A DNA stretch of 64,000 nt, taken from contig WOAB01000589.1 in the NCBI GenBank assembly GCA_027886185.1, forward strand, positions 7,073,001 through 7,137,000, in the 5' to 3' direction. Position 1 is the first letter of the stretch. Every line of letters starts with the position of its first letter. Below the pieces are notes generated by a model that was given only the letters and a program-made list of their open reading frames with translations, was not told where the DNA came from and did not search any database. A program made the translations under genes and the position numbers. Positions 21,036 to 32,214 of this stretch are shown piece after piece. Source of the stretch: Rheum nobile. Taxonomy: Eukaryota; Streptophyta; Magnoliopsida; Caryophyllales; Polygonaceae.

Positions 21036-23561
21036 TCATTCGTCTCCTTCCTTCATCCGGATTTGATGGTATCCACTGCGAAGATCGATCTTGGAAAAGG
21101 TGGAGGCGCCATGGAGCTCATCCAACATGTCATCGAGCCTGGGGATCGGGTGCCTGTACTTGATCGTGATGTTATTAATAGCCCTACAATCAACACACAT
21201 ATGCCAAGTATTGTCCTTTTTGGGAATGAGTAAGACAGGCACAGCACACTGGGATCGGCTCTCTCTAACATACCCTTTATCTAGAAGGTCCTGGACTTGG
21301 TTCTAGATTTCCTGGGTCTCAGTAGGGTTCATCCTATAGGCAGGCCGGTTGGGTAGGGTAGCACCGGGAATCAGGTCTATCTGGTGCTCAATGCCTCTAA
21401 TAGGGGGTAGGCCAGGGGGTATCTCATCCGGGAAAACATCAAGGAACTCAGCTAAAAGGGTCTGGACAGCAGCTGAGAGTGTAGCTCGGTCTTCGTCACC
21501 TAACAGGGTATAGGCCTGACAAAGGGACATGAGGGCGACGTCCGGGGGAAGGTAATCTACCAGGTGGTCTCTGCTGGATGCTAAGAGCACTCGTCTAGGG
21601 GTAGAGGCGAGGGTGAGGTCGGTCCGTGTGGAGGCAGTGGATGGTTCGGCTGGGGACTTACCCTTACGCTCGGCCTCTCTTTTCTTATCATAAGCCTCAG
21701 CCACTTGAAGCGGCGTCATCGGTTTCAACACCACTTTCCTACCACGAAACTCAAAGGCATGTTGGTTAGTACGTCCATCATGAATAACATGTCTATCAAA
21801 TTGCCAAGGACGACCTAACAAAATATGACAAGCTTGCATAGGAACAATATCACATAAAATTTCATCCTCATAAGTTCCTAGCTTAAGTGTAATCTTAGCT
21901 TGCTTATTCACCTTGAGTTCACCACAGTCATTCATCCAATGAAGTCTATAAGGTCTAGGATGCAAAAAAGTAGGGAGTTGTAGTTTATTAACTAATTCAA
22001 CACTAGCAATATTACAACAACTACCACCATCAATAATCATGTTGCAAACTTTCCCTTTAACAAGACATCTTGTATGAAACAAATTCTCACGCTGATTATC
22101 ATCACAAGGAGCCTGATTAACATGCAAAGTCCTCCTAACAATCAATGAATCACCATGCTCATATTCAATAAAATCCAAATCATCATCATTGGCATGCTCA
22201 TTCATATCATGGCTAGCAACTAAATTTTCATGCTCAGTGTCAGACTCAGACTCTAACTCACCCAAATGATTAATCATCAAAACACGAGTATTAGGACAAT
22301 CCTTCATGTAATGACCCTTTCCTTGACATTTAAAGCAAGTGATATCTCTAGCTCTAGGAGGAGGGTCAGCAGGGTTACCTCGTGTAACTGTAGGGGCGGG
22401 CCGTGTGGGCTGCTGTGGTGCAGTGGAGGTAAAGGGGTGCGCACCACGGGAATTCTGCTCATTGCCGCGAGGCGGACCGGTTGCTGGGCGGGATCTCTGG
22501 TGTCCGGTGCGGCCCTGCTGCTGGTCGGGACGCCAGCTTTGGCGTTGTGGCACCGTGCGGTATTGTTGGGTATAGCTGGACTTGAATTGTCTCTCCACTT
22601 TAATTGCTTGGTGTAGCAAATCTGTCATGGTAGAATAGGGATACAATTCTATAGTGTCAGCTAAATGAGGATGCAAGATACGTAGATACCTGGACATAGT
22701 GGCCTCTTCATCTTCGACGACGTTGCCGCGTGCCATGACTATCTGCATATTGTTGTAGACCTCTTCAACACCTAAAGAGCCTTGCCTCATAGTCTCCAAA
22801 CGGTTGCGGAGAACTCTATTGTGGTGGTGGGGAACGAAGCGGGCCCTCATCATAGCTCTCATCTGGTTCCATGTGTTGACCGGAGGGTCCATGGCTTATC
22901 TTCGAGCCTTCACAACAGAATCCCACCAAACCAAAGCATAACCAGTAAATTCAAGAGCAGCGAGTTGTACCTTTTTATGTTCAGGGAAATTGTGGCAACC
23001 CCAAATCTGCTCAATCTTCGTCTCCCATTCAAGGTAGACGTTTGGATCACACTTTCCATCAAAAGCCGGGATCTTCACTTTGATCCGTCCAATGCCGTCT
23101 TGTTCGGCTTCACGGCGGCGGGGCTGTCCGCGGTCATTCCGGGGGCGGTAAGGACGCCACTCATTACGCTCCTCGCGCTCATAGTCCTGCATATCATCAT
23201 CACCCCATAAACTAGAACGTATCGACATAGGAGGGGACTCAGACCTATCACGAGGTGAGGGATGCCGAATCGGGCGTATGCGGTCGGTGCCAGTGGCTAG
23301 CGGTTGGCGACGCTCGTCCATCGCCACTTGGTAGGCCGTGGCTTGGTCGACCAAGGGCTCGGTGGCGGGAAGCGGTGCGCTATGCGATGGACCAATGTGT
23401 TCTTGCGCAGCCGGGAGTGGGTTGGAGCGGGTCTCCAACGAGTCAAACTTCGCAGACAACTGCGCGACTGTAGAAGCCAACTGTTGTAGCATCGCCTGCA
23501 TATCGACATGGGAACCATTTGCAGTAACATGTTCATCACCGGAACCTGTCATGATCACCAC
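21036..23561 (-). pseudogene. Ty3/gypsy gag, protease and RT N-terminal part
   Basis: One frame runs from 23561 to 21036 with in-frame stops at 22896 (TAA), 21303 (TAG) and about 21035 (TGA, where the family usually has Trp). Gag features are AFDGKCDPNVYLEWE, WWDSVVKARR and a CCHC knuckle, CFKCQGKGHYMKDC. The protease has the family's IIDGGSCCNIAS active-site loop and ILLGRPWQFDRHV. RT begins with VLLIPKKDNTWHMCVDCRAI, IPRLDDMLDELHGA and FSKIDLRSGYHQIR. The frame is then lost 1 nt short of the pol C-terminal part. In functional relatives gag and pol form a single frame. Confidence 0.93.
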
Positions 23562-23995
23562 TTAGACGAACACAGAAAGACGTTAAGGTTAGGAAAACCA
23601 AAAAAAAAAAAAACTCTCAAGTGTTTGCACTCGGTGATTGTACAACCTGCGAAGTTAGGCTCGTAAATGACAAGTTTTCTATGTGCTCAAGATACGCAGC
23701 AAATCAAGGTCAAGCAGAGATGTAGTAGACAAGACAAGTAGATGTACGACGAAAAATGACTCAAACAAAAGCGAGACTAGAGGACGACTCAACAAGGAAA
23801 GCGACACAACTATAGTCACAAGAATGAAATGCAACTAAAGGTGGGGCTATATATGTGTTTCGAACTCAATAAATGTGAATTGCAAGTCAGAAAGACGTAC
23901 CTTTGTCGACTCGGAACGAAGCCAATTGGAGCCGAGAGTGACCCGAGGGAACAGAAGGGAGAAGGGGTTCGGGCAAGAGGGGGGGTAGTGCTCGA

Positions 23996-24420
23996 CTGAG
24001 GGCAACCCGGGGTGGGACCTGGTCGGGTTGGGGTCGGGTGGGGCGGACTGAGAACAACCCGGGGTGGGACCCGGTCGGGTTGGGGTCGGGTGGGGCTGAC
24101 TGAGCGCAACCCGGGGTGGGACCCGGTCGGGTTGGGGTCGGGTGGGGCTGACTGAGCGCAACCCGGTGGGGCCCGGTCGGGTTGGGGTCGGATAGGGTGG
24201 ACTGAGAGCAACCCGGGGTGGGACCCGGTCGGGTTGGGGTCGGGTGGGGCTGACTGAGGAGAACTCGGGTGGGACCCGATCGGGTTGGGGCCGGGTCGGT
24301 GGCAGGTACGTGAGGGCTGGGTTAACTGAGGCTCACCCGGTCTGGACCCGGTCGGGTTGGGGTCGGGTGGGGCTGACTGAGCGCAACCCGGTGGGGACCC
24401 GGTCGGGTTGTGGTCGGGTA
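23996..24420. repeat. 52-bp GC-rich minisatellite in the retrotransposon leader
   Basis: Eight units of about 52 bp each begin CTGAG(N5)ACCCGG and contain GACCCGGTCGGGTTGGGGTC and GGGTGGGGCTGA. Several are near-identical and one is expanded to about 70 bp. The plus strand is G-rich, with repeated runs of three to four G (GGGG, GGG, GGGG), so G-quadruplexes are possible. It lies between the 5' LTR and gag. Confidence 0.93.
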
Positions 24421-25014
24421 CTATTGCGGCGGCAAAGAGGTCCGAAAAAAAATCTGAAACGGAACCCTAATTTTATTTTTTATTTTTTTTGTATTTCGAA
24501 AAAAAAAAATCTGAAAAATTCTCAAAAATCCCAGATGCCTTTTCCTTTTTTTTTTTGAATTTCGATAATGTTTTTTTTTTTTTTGATATAATTTTCTTTG
24601 AGGCAACTTGTTTTTCCTGAGATATTACACCATAAAGATAAAACAAAATCTCTAGAAAATCAAGCAAGTATCTTGAAGATTACCAAAATTGAACAACCGG
24701 ATCTCTGGCGCGCACGAACCTGGACGCCGTCGTGTCTTGCTCGCCAAGCTAGGGTTCGAACAACAATGGAGGAAGGGGGGGGGCGAATTTTTTTTGGGTG
24801 ATTTTTGGACGGTTTTGATATGTTTTTGTGGATCCTCGTAGTCACAATCAACCGCAACGAACTCCTTTCCAAGACAAACAAGAGCAAACAATCAATCAGA
24901 CTAACAATTCACTAATGTGACTCAAACAAAGAAATTCAATTGACGATTGAAAACAGGAAGATCCAATTTTTGATGATGAATCTGGAACCGTCAAAGGCGA
25001 TCCGAAGCCACAAA

Positions 25015-25027
25015 GCTCTTGATACCA
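25015..25027 (-). promoter_or_regulatory. Primer binding site (initiator tRNA-Met like)
   Basis: The sense-strand TGGTATCAAGAGC lies two bases inside the 5' LTR. It matches the tRNA-iMet complement TGGTATCAGAGC apart from one extra A, a variant seen in several plant retrotransposons. Confidence 0.85.
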
Positions 25028-25029
25028 AT

Positions 25030-25763
25030 TGATACGGGGTTAGCCGTGTAGAAGATGGATCTAGGCAACGGATCTCAAAACAAAAGAAAACACAAGATTA
25101 GAACAATGGCGGAAGTGAAACTAATGGATAGGATAATAGATAGAACCAATAGAAACGACGAGAAAACCCGCTTGCTTGATAGCAAGGAACCTTGTCGAAC
25201 GATCTACCATCCCGATCTCTACAACGCCACACAACCAAGAATCGCTGACGAACTTGGAGCACGGAGAGGATTGCTTATGAAGTACGAAATCACCAACTCC
25301 AAAGGGACTTGACAAAGACGAAAACAACTAAGCAGGAAAGAACAATCGATTGAGACTCTCACGGGGAGCCGAGTTTTCAAAGCAAAAACCAAGCTCTGTT
25401 TTTGTGTTTTAACAATATGAGAAGTCTAACTAATGAAGAAGACAAGGGAGCCTTAAATACCCATAGAGGGCCGGCCCTAGCTTCCCAAAAACGTCTAAAG
25501 CTAATTTTCTATTATCCGGAAATAGAAGGCTTAAAACAATTAAATAATAATCCTAAAATAACCAATGCAGAAATTAATAAGATTATTAAACATAGGTAAC
25601 GTTGACCAATAAAGTCAACGCCTTGACTTTGGACTTGTCCTCTTCGTCATGTGATACATCATGTGCCATAAACGTCTCCAGCTCTTGACGTAGTTCCTTC
25701 AATCTTGACCTAGTAATCGGTCCATCAAAGGTTGACACTAATGGCGGGGATGATTTCTCATCA
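25030..25763 (-). repeat. 5' LTR of the Ty3/gypsy element
   Basis: 734 bases, 99.3% identical to the left LTR (five substitutions counted by eye, no indels). TG..CA ends are present in sense orientation. The copied pol C-terminal coding lies at 25586-25763 and by chance stays open into the neighbouring LINE sequence. Confidence 0.95.
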
Positions 25764-25768
25764 TTATT
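25764..25768. repeat. Right target-site duplication TTATT
   Basis: Exact copy of 18094-18098, immediately after the right LTR. Confidence 0.95.
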
Positions 25769-26211
25769 GAAACGCAACTCATGTTTTCTCAGGTTTTTGA
25801 AAGGATAAAATTCAAAAACATGAGTAACAGGAAGCTTATTGTGCTTGATTTGGGGCAAGAGCTCATCTTCATGGTAGGTTCGAGAGGAAAAGGTAGAGAT
25901 TTGGCCCAAATTGGGTTTTTTTGTGGGGCACTAGATTGGTGTTTCGGTTGTTTGGCTAGATTAAGAGTTATGGGATGCACTTGATAAAGAACATATTGGG
26001 GAGGGATTGTGATGAGGTGACAAACCAGATCTGTGATGGATCTATTGGGTTCATTGAAAGGAGATGGAGGGATTTGGAGTGGTACTGGTATGATGAGCAG
26101 ATTTTGGGTTGTAAGGAGGCGACGGTGGCTAGGGGTTGATTAGGGTTGCAAGGGGGTAATTTTTGGGAGTGTTTTCTCAATCATTTTTCATTTTTTGTAA
26201 GGTGAAAAAAC
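25769..26211 (-). other. 5' end of the LINE beyond the nested retrotransposon
   Basis: Sequence continuous with 18093 once the Ty3/gypsy element is removed. It has open minus-strand stretches (26180-25968 and a second frame to 25768) with no recognised domain. The LINE ends at about 26211, where the 15-bp target duplication starts. Confidence 0.6.
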
Positions 26212-26226
26212 TGCAACATGTGATTG
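26212..26226. repeat. Right target-site duplication of the LINE
   Basis: TGCAACATGTGATTG matches the left copy with one mismatch. Next to it the phrase GAAGTTGTGGAGAGGTTAAA occurs again (also at 9978-10000), showing that the target already carried a small duplication. Confidence 0.8.
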
Positions 26227-26428
26227 TTGAAGAAGTTGTGGAGAGGTTAAATGCAAAAATAAGAATGAAAAGTTAAAAATATGTAGGACAAATGTTGACT
26301 CCATATTATAGTGGGTCATTCTTTCTTATAGATCTACTTTAATAGATTTAATAGATTAGGAAGGAGACTCAAAGTTAGCATGCAAGATCTAACTGGCGGG
26401 CTTATAGTATTGAGCGAAACCTTCAACT

Positions 26429-26466
26429 TGGGCCACGATTAATAATCTGATTAAAGGCCCAGCCCA
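26429..26466. promoter_or_regulatory. Site II-type boxes upstream of nCBP
   Basis: TGGGCC (26429-26434), GGCCCA (26456-26461) and an adjoining GCCCA (26462-26466) lie about 210-245 bases before the nCBP start codon. Site II (TGGGCY) elements are known to drive ribosomal-protein and other translation genes in plants through TCP factors. Function here is inferred from motif and position. Confidence 0.55.
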
Positions 26467-26674
26467 GTGGAGATTGAAGAGGAGGAGATTTGGTCAGCTG
26501 TTCTCGTGTTACGTTCAAAGACAAAAACGCTGCGGATTGGTGGAACTCCTCTCCGTTCTTTCACCTCTCTGCTGAGTCCCGACTCCCGAGTTTAGCTTCT
26601 CTGAAAGTTCTCCGTTCTCACCAGATTGATAGATAGAAAGAAACAGTGAATTAGGGTTTTGAGGGTTGGAGCAG

Positions 26675-29093
26675 ATGGAAATAGAAGAGAAGAAGGATCC
26701 TGAGAACAAGGTCTCAGACGCCGGCAATCAAGGATTGGTTGATCAATCGATGTCGGATAGAGAGGTCGAAGATCGTGAACGGGTGGCTCGCGACCTCAAA
26801 GCTAGTCTGCATCCCCTCAAGGTACCGATTCCCATCTCTTTCTCCCCCGAGGTTGTTTGTTTACTGGTGTGGAGGTTGAAGACGATCGAGATAGGTTTTG
26901 TTCGTGTCGATTTGGTTTTTAGAGCTCTTGCCTCCGCTAGGTGATTGGCTGAAATGTTGATCGATGCAAATTTTCTCACATGTACTACAGTGTGAAGAAA
27001 TTGAGCTCAATTTGAACTAATTAGTCTAATTGTTGAGTCTCTCGTGAGTTAATTTTTTTATGATTTAGCCTTGCAAGGCCGCTGCTTTACTCAAGAATGT
27101 TTTTATATGATTTACGTGTTTCCCCTGCGGTTGGTAAATTTTGGGCGTCGGAATGATACAAAGTAGGCAATATCCAACAAAAGATTCCTGTAATGGTTAT
27201 TATTTAGGTTTTGATTGCTTTGTATATTAATGTGTGTTGGGCCTCTCGGTAATTAATTTCGTTAAGAAATTGTACAAGCAAAATCATCACTTTTGACTGT
27301 TGCTCTTTAGAAACTTAATTGGCTTCTAACTTTCCAGCATAGCTAAAAAGATCCTTTATTTGGTTTATGCATCCATGCAGTTAAATTGGGTTTTAGCTGC
27401 GAGTTCAGGTTTTAAATGCCCTAAGTTATATCCTTAAAATTGAAAATAGCATGGTGTATTTCAGACAAGGCTGATACTGCATTAATGCATTCTGTTGATC
27501 AGGTGTTATGCCTCTGCTGTACTAATCATATCAATAGTGCGATTTTAAACCTTTGTATACATTACACATTAAATAAGGAACATAACTGGAATCATAAACA
27601 GAGAACAGAATTGAAAAACTCAAGACATTGTTTTGCAATAAAATATGTCAGTAGCGTGGTAGAATTGCAACAAAAATAGGACTATTATGCAGCCATTTCA
27701 AAAGTTTGGCTTCTAAGGGTAAAGGGTTGAATTGGTAAATGAGGACTGGCTTTATCTTCTGATTTCCATGATCTCTGTTGCACTTGACAATCTGCATTTT
27801 TTGTGATTCTTTCAAAGTTTGGGTTGTCTGGAGTGAATGAATTTGTCAAATTCTCTAGTGATGACAGTTCAGCCTTTTTTCCGCTTTTCTTTGTGATTTT
27901 TGCCTACGTCACATGTGTTGACTTGTTCTGTGTAAGATGTGATGACTTAGAGTGTGGCTTAATGACATTGTCTCATCATTTGCATATGCAGAACAAGTTT
28001 GTTTTCTGGTATACTCGCCGAACACCTGGAGTCCGAACACAGGCATCATATGAAGATAATATGAAGAAGATAGTCGACTTTAGCGCCGTGAGCTTCTCAT
28101 CTGAGTTTATCTGTCATGTTGCTAATGGTTTATGTGGCCCACTTTTGTGTCTTTGGTTGATATTGTGTTAGCTTATGCTGTAGGTTGAAGGATTTTGGGC
28201 CTGTTACTGTCATCTGGCTCGCCCTTCCACGTTACCAAGTCCTACTGATTTGCATCTATTCAAAGAGGGTATTCGCCCTTTGTGGGAGGTAGAGATGATA
28301 TCATTTGCTTATACATTGTTCTATATCTATTTCAGTGTTGACCATTTTTGTGATCTCAGCGTCACTAACAGATTGAATACAGTTTAGAGATTTTAACACA
28401 ATTGTGACTATGTACTGTCAGGATTCTGCAAATTGCAACGGGGGGAAGTGGATCATCAGATTCAACAAGGCTGTTTCTGGACGATTTTGGGAAGATCTTG
28501 TAAGTATTCTGGTTTTGGCTTCATATTTCTCAAGCCTTATCTAGGCTTGCCTAGTCACAGTTGGCGTTTGACAGAGGAAAATTTTCTTGTAATTTTCTCA
28601 GAAGTCCCTCAATAATATCTCTCTTTTATGAGGAAAATCCAGAAACATAAATTTAATTACATTAGTGTGCAGCGTTGATCTGACTCCTGTAATCATTCAT
28701 CTTCAAAGCATTATCATCTGATGTGGTTTGTGCTTTCAGGTTCTCGCGCTGGTCGGTGACCAGCTTGAGTACAGTCATGATGTATGTGGAGCAGTCCTCA
28801 GCATTCGTTTCACTGAGGATATATTGAGTGTCTGGAATCGCAATGCATCTGACCATCAGGTTAAATCTTACATATTACTTCTGCTTCATCTCTCTGTTTA
28901 ACCCCCAAATGTGATACACAAGATTTATTATTAATCGTTGTCTTGCTCTGTTCTCATGCAGGCTGTAATGGCTCTGAGAGACTCAATCAAACGATGCCTG
29001 AAGCTACCTCATAGTTATGTAATGGAGTACAAACGCCACAATGATTCTCTACGTGACAACTCTTCATACCGAAACACCTGGTTGAGAGGATGA
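26675..29093 (+). CDS. nCBP: nCBP, eIF4E-family cap-binding protein (4E-HP type)
   Basis: Six exons, all GT-AG: 26675-26821, 27992-28087, 28184-28288, 28422-28499, 28740-28859 and 28962-29093. Together they encode 225 residues ending in TGA. The protein binds the mRNA 5' cap as the plant relative of animal 4E-HP. Residues 1-49 form a charged, non-conserved tail. The eIF4E fold follows with FWYTRRTPGV (54-63), VEGFWACYCHL (82-92), RPLWED (112-117, containing the conserved cap-stacking Trp/Glu pair), GGKWIIRFNK, LALVGDQLE, VWNRNASDHQ (173-182) and the C-terminus YRNTWLRG. The distinctive TRRTPGVR and YCHLARPS stretches identify nCBP rather than eIF4E or eIF(iso)4E. The start is the ATG at 26675; length and exon phases are as expected for an intact gene. 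It converges on the SOD gene, with stop codons about 650 bases apart. Confidence 0.97.
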
Positions 29094-29740
29094 GCAAATA
29101 CACCAGTTGTTGACTTTATGGCCTCTACTATTGTGTCTTTTCTTTATCTCAATCTCAATGCCAATGTGTAAGTGTACTGCATCGCTGTTTTCTGGCTGCC
29201 ATGTCAACATGTAGTCATGTACCAGTCTGTTGACAAAGTTGATACTGGAATTGTCATGCGTTATTACTTTATCATGTTTAAGTTGAATGAGCTTTTGATT
29301 CATAGCTGGTGTAGCATCTGATACCTGCATATGCGCCACTGGGCTACTTGTACATTTGTCTTCAATCAAAAATTCTGAACTTGTAGTTGCTATCAAGTTA
29401 AAAGTAAGTATGTTTTTTGTTTTTTTATATTCTCGAGCCGCATGAGATTCCTTGTTATGAAAAATTCAGATCACCATGAACAATCACAAGATGAGACTCA
29501 AGACAGAACATTCCTTTCTTTTTATACAAAAAAATGACTATTATGCAACAGCAATTTCTTTTGATACAAAAAATGACAATTATGCAACAGCAATTGCAGC
29601 TACTGAGTGAGAGTCATGACAGAAATGTGGGGAAGTGTTTCCATCTACAACTTAATTGTGTTTTATACACAAGTTTAATCAGTTGCAGCAAACAAACTGT
29701 TGTGAGGTATACAATGTCAAAGAGGAAGGTAAAGAACACA
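29094..29740. other. Intergenic region between convergent nCBP and SOD
   Basis: It holds the 3' UTRs of both genes. At 29532-29598 a short near-duplication repeats ATTATGCAACAGCAATT. No additional gene was recognised. Confidence 0.6.
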
Positions 29741-31916
29741 TTAAACATTTGACTGCAGCCCAATAACACCTGCACAACAGTTGAGGAAACAGATCATCAG
29801 CCATTTCCATGCAAATCTAATAATCCACAGATCAAATTGAGTCCCATGTGGAAAATCCAACACGAAGCACAAAGAATAGTTACTACCACATCCTACTCTT
29901 CCACCAGCATTTCCAGTTGTCTTGCTGAGTTCATGTCCTCCTGTTCCACAAATCATTACAATTAGTGATAACTAGTAAGCTATTGGGTGTGGATAAATGC
30001 AGTCACCAACCACAGATATATCTTCCTGTCAAGAAATGCGGAGAAAAACCACGCAGTCTGAAAGCTTACACTTAACTACTTAATTTTATCACAAACACAG
30101 GAGCTGTTCACGGTTTAAACGTGAACATAAGTTACACAACAACATTTTCAAGTACTGAAGGGGTCCAGAAGGAATTACACTTGTAAGGACAGACAATCTA
30201 GGATCTATGACCTTACTGCCCACTGGAGAATGAAGATGGTGAAAAACCTGCATTACTTTCAATAATATGTAAATGCTGAACAATGATAATACCCCAAATT
30301 CCTCATGTACAGCAAGGTAAAAGAGATTCAGAAGACTAAGAAGATTGCAAGTTGCATAATTGATCTAATGTTTCCCCCTTCCCCTATAGTTTAATTTGCA
30401 TTAGGCAGGTTTCCTTTACTCATACACCCGAAGAAAACAAAGCACGTAGAGCCTATTGGAAGAAACGGTTCCAGCTGTAGCTTTAAGGTGTGACACGTTG
30501 ATGGGCCAAATTGGCTTCTCTCATCAGTCATTAGTTGTAACATCTTAGTGCATTCAACATTGAGGATGGCATATCACAAGATTAGATGACAATAGCTTCA
30601 TTTCTGAACTCAAATTCTAAAGAGTGCAAATACGTAGGGAATGAGGAATGCTAAATTTGATATTACATCATCAGAGCAGACGCCTTCGACCTAGTTTTAG
30701 AGCTTCAATTCCTATTCCAAAGAGCACAAATGACAGGGAAATGAGGAAACATAAATCTGATGTGATTGTATACCGAAATGAGTACCATGTAACTAAATAA
30801 CCTGAAGCACATGTCACTAAATCCAAAGAGTTATACAGACTAAAAACATAATCTTTAGAATTCTTTCAGAAACATGAAACCATTATAAAGAACTCTCAAA
30901 ATGGAGGTCGTGTTTTGTTACATATGTATTATATTACGCTTTTAGCATAAAAATGGTTGTATTCCTAAAGCATTGGTTTATAACAACTGATACCTCTTCC
31001 AAGGTCATCTGGATCAGCATGCACAACCACAGCCCTTCCTAGTATCGAATGCTGCCCAGTTAATGGTATCTGGAACATACAACAGTGACTATAGTTAAAT
31101 TTCAGAATGATGAATCTTCTATAGTTCTACTACATATAGCAAACACAGGATGACAAATCAACAACTGAAGAATTATAAAGCTCAAAAGATGCATAAACCC
31201 ATAACTCTATGTCTCTATGGAATTCAACAAGTCAATCTCACCAACAGAAAAGGAAGAAGTCAATAACAGCATAGCGCTAACAATTTGCCAAAATTAACTT
31301 ACCTGTGAGTCTCGAATTGAAATCTCAGCAACCCCTGCGAAATTTTATAAAGCAAAATAATAACATACAATTAAGCTGCACTTTGATCATACATAGATGA
31401 TTAAACTATTTTTTTAGAAAACTTTGAAGAGTTGATTACCATCAGAGGCAGCAATTATGTTACCCAGGTCACCCGCGTGTCTCTCGGAATCGGCGGGAGC
31501 TCCATGTTGTTTGTTTAACGGATTAAAATGAGGTCCTTCAAGATCAATTTGCACAAACTCATCAACATTCACAACTATTAGAATCTCAATTTAAAAAAGA
31601 AGAAGAGGATTGATATGATAGTCATTATTCAAAGTAAGTGACCAGTAGAAATGCAGCCATTGGTGGTGTCGCCGAGGGCGTGGATGTGGAAGCCATGGGG
31701 GCCCGGCTTGAGCCCTGAAATCGTTCCTTTCACATGGGTAGACCCTGTTTATTTATACTTGTTGTTATACAGAATAGTACCCAGAAGCTAAAATCTTTTA
31801 GGGAGAATTGCAGAGGAGAAGAAGAGAAGCTTACCGGTGGAGTCTTGGACGAAGTTGAGAGAGCCTTTGACGTTTTTGTCGCCGGCGATCACAGCCACCG
31901 CCTTCACTGTGGCCAT
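29741..31916 (-). CDS. Cu/Zn superoxide dismutase
   Basis: Seven exons on the minus strand: 31916-31835, 31744-31643, 31535-31440, 31334-31303, 31069-30994, 29940-29887 and 29769-29741. All introns are GT-AG and the exons sum to 471 nt, giving 156 residues. The enzyme converts superoxide to oxygen and hydrogen peroxide. Copper ligands are H47, H49 (HGFHIHALGD), H64 and H121 (VVVHADPDD). Zinc ligands are H64, H72, H81 and D84. The C58-C147 disulfide and R144 are in place. There is no transit peptide, so it is not plastidial. The body resembles the CSD3-like type (GGHELSKTTGNAGGRVGCG), yet it ends GLQSNV without a canonical peroxisomal AKL-type signal; a cytosolic location is likely. All active-site residues are intact. 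Confidence 0.96.
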
Positions 31917-32214
31917 TGAAAAGGGAGTTCTTTTTGATGGGTGTTAGAGCACACAGTTTTCAAGGTATTTGGTTCGGAATCTTCGGATGTCTCTGAAGAG
32001 ACCAATTTTATCTGATTGAATCAAATTTAGATAGTGGATGCGATCGAGTTTGGATGGCCCATTGTCTTCTACACAGTAGTATATTATTATTGATTTTTTT
32101 TTTTGCGTAATTGCTAAAATACCAGACAACAAAAAAAAAACGGCTGGTAAAACATGTCAATGTTTTGAAATAGTGCTAAATTTGTGATTTTTGTACTTTT
32201 TTTTAAATCTTGAC
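31917..32214. other. SOD promoter region
   Basis: About 180 bases of unique sequence lie upstream of the SOD start, including GGCCCA near 32057. From about 32090 the sequence becomes transposon-like (T-runs, GTAATTGCTAAAATACC). The proximal promoter is therefore short before mobile DNA begins. Confidence 0.5.

Larger units (their letters stand above)
18099..25763 (-). mobile_element. Ty3/gypsy LTR retrotransposon, complete but defective
   Basis: The minus-strand element has two 734-bp LTRs, an exact TTATT duplication, a PBS, a long leader with a minisatellite, gag-pro-pol and a PPT. The domain order protease, RT, RNase H, integrase places it in Ty3/gypsy. Pol coding runs through the PPT into the 3' LTR, as known for some chromoviruses (CRM clade), but no chromodomain was identified, so the clade is open. 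I count five LTR differences in 734 bases, so it is young compared with the LINE it interrupts. Three in-frame stops and one 1-nt deletion disable it. Confidence 0.95.
10015..26211 (-). mobile_element. L1-type LINE, split by a nested Ty3/gypsy element
   Basis: The order on the minus strand is: 5' end at about 26211, a long stop-poor region, endonuclease, reverse transcriptase, zinc-binding region, RNase H, then a short 3' tail and poly(A) (seen as TTTTTTT at about 10016). A 15-bp target duplication flanks it. Removing the Ty3/gypsy insertion leaves about 8.5 kb, long for a plant LINE because roughly 4.3 kb lies 5' of the endonuclease. All enzymatic segments have frameshifts and stops, so this copy is inactive. 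A related truncated 3' end occurs at about 47774-47957. Confidence 0.85.

Noticed and set aside
22266..23565. Several plus-strand open frames opposite gag (for example 22782-23210 and 22266-22616)
   Set aside because: They are antisense shadows of the gag-protease frame, with no independent homology or codon evidence.
23816..24211. 131-codon Pro/Arg/Ser-rich minus-strand frame
   Set aside because: It is simply the translation of the 52-bp minisatellite; composition explains its openness.
18099..25763. Evidence that this locus is centromeric
   Set aside because: The pol/LTR overlap hints at a CRM-type element, but there is no satellite array, and expressed-type genes with normal introns lie within a few kilobases.
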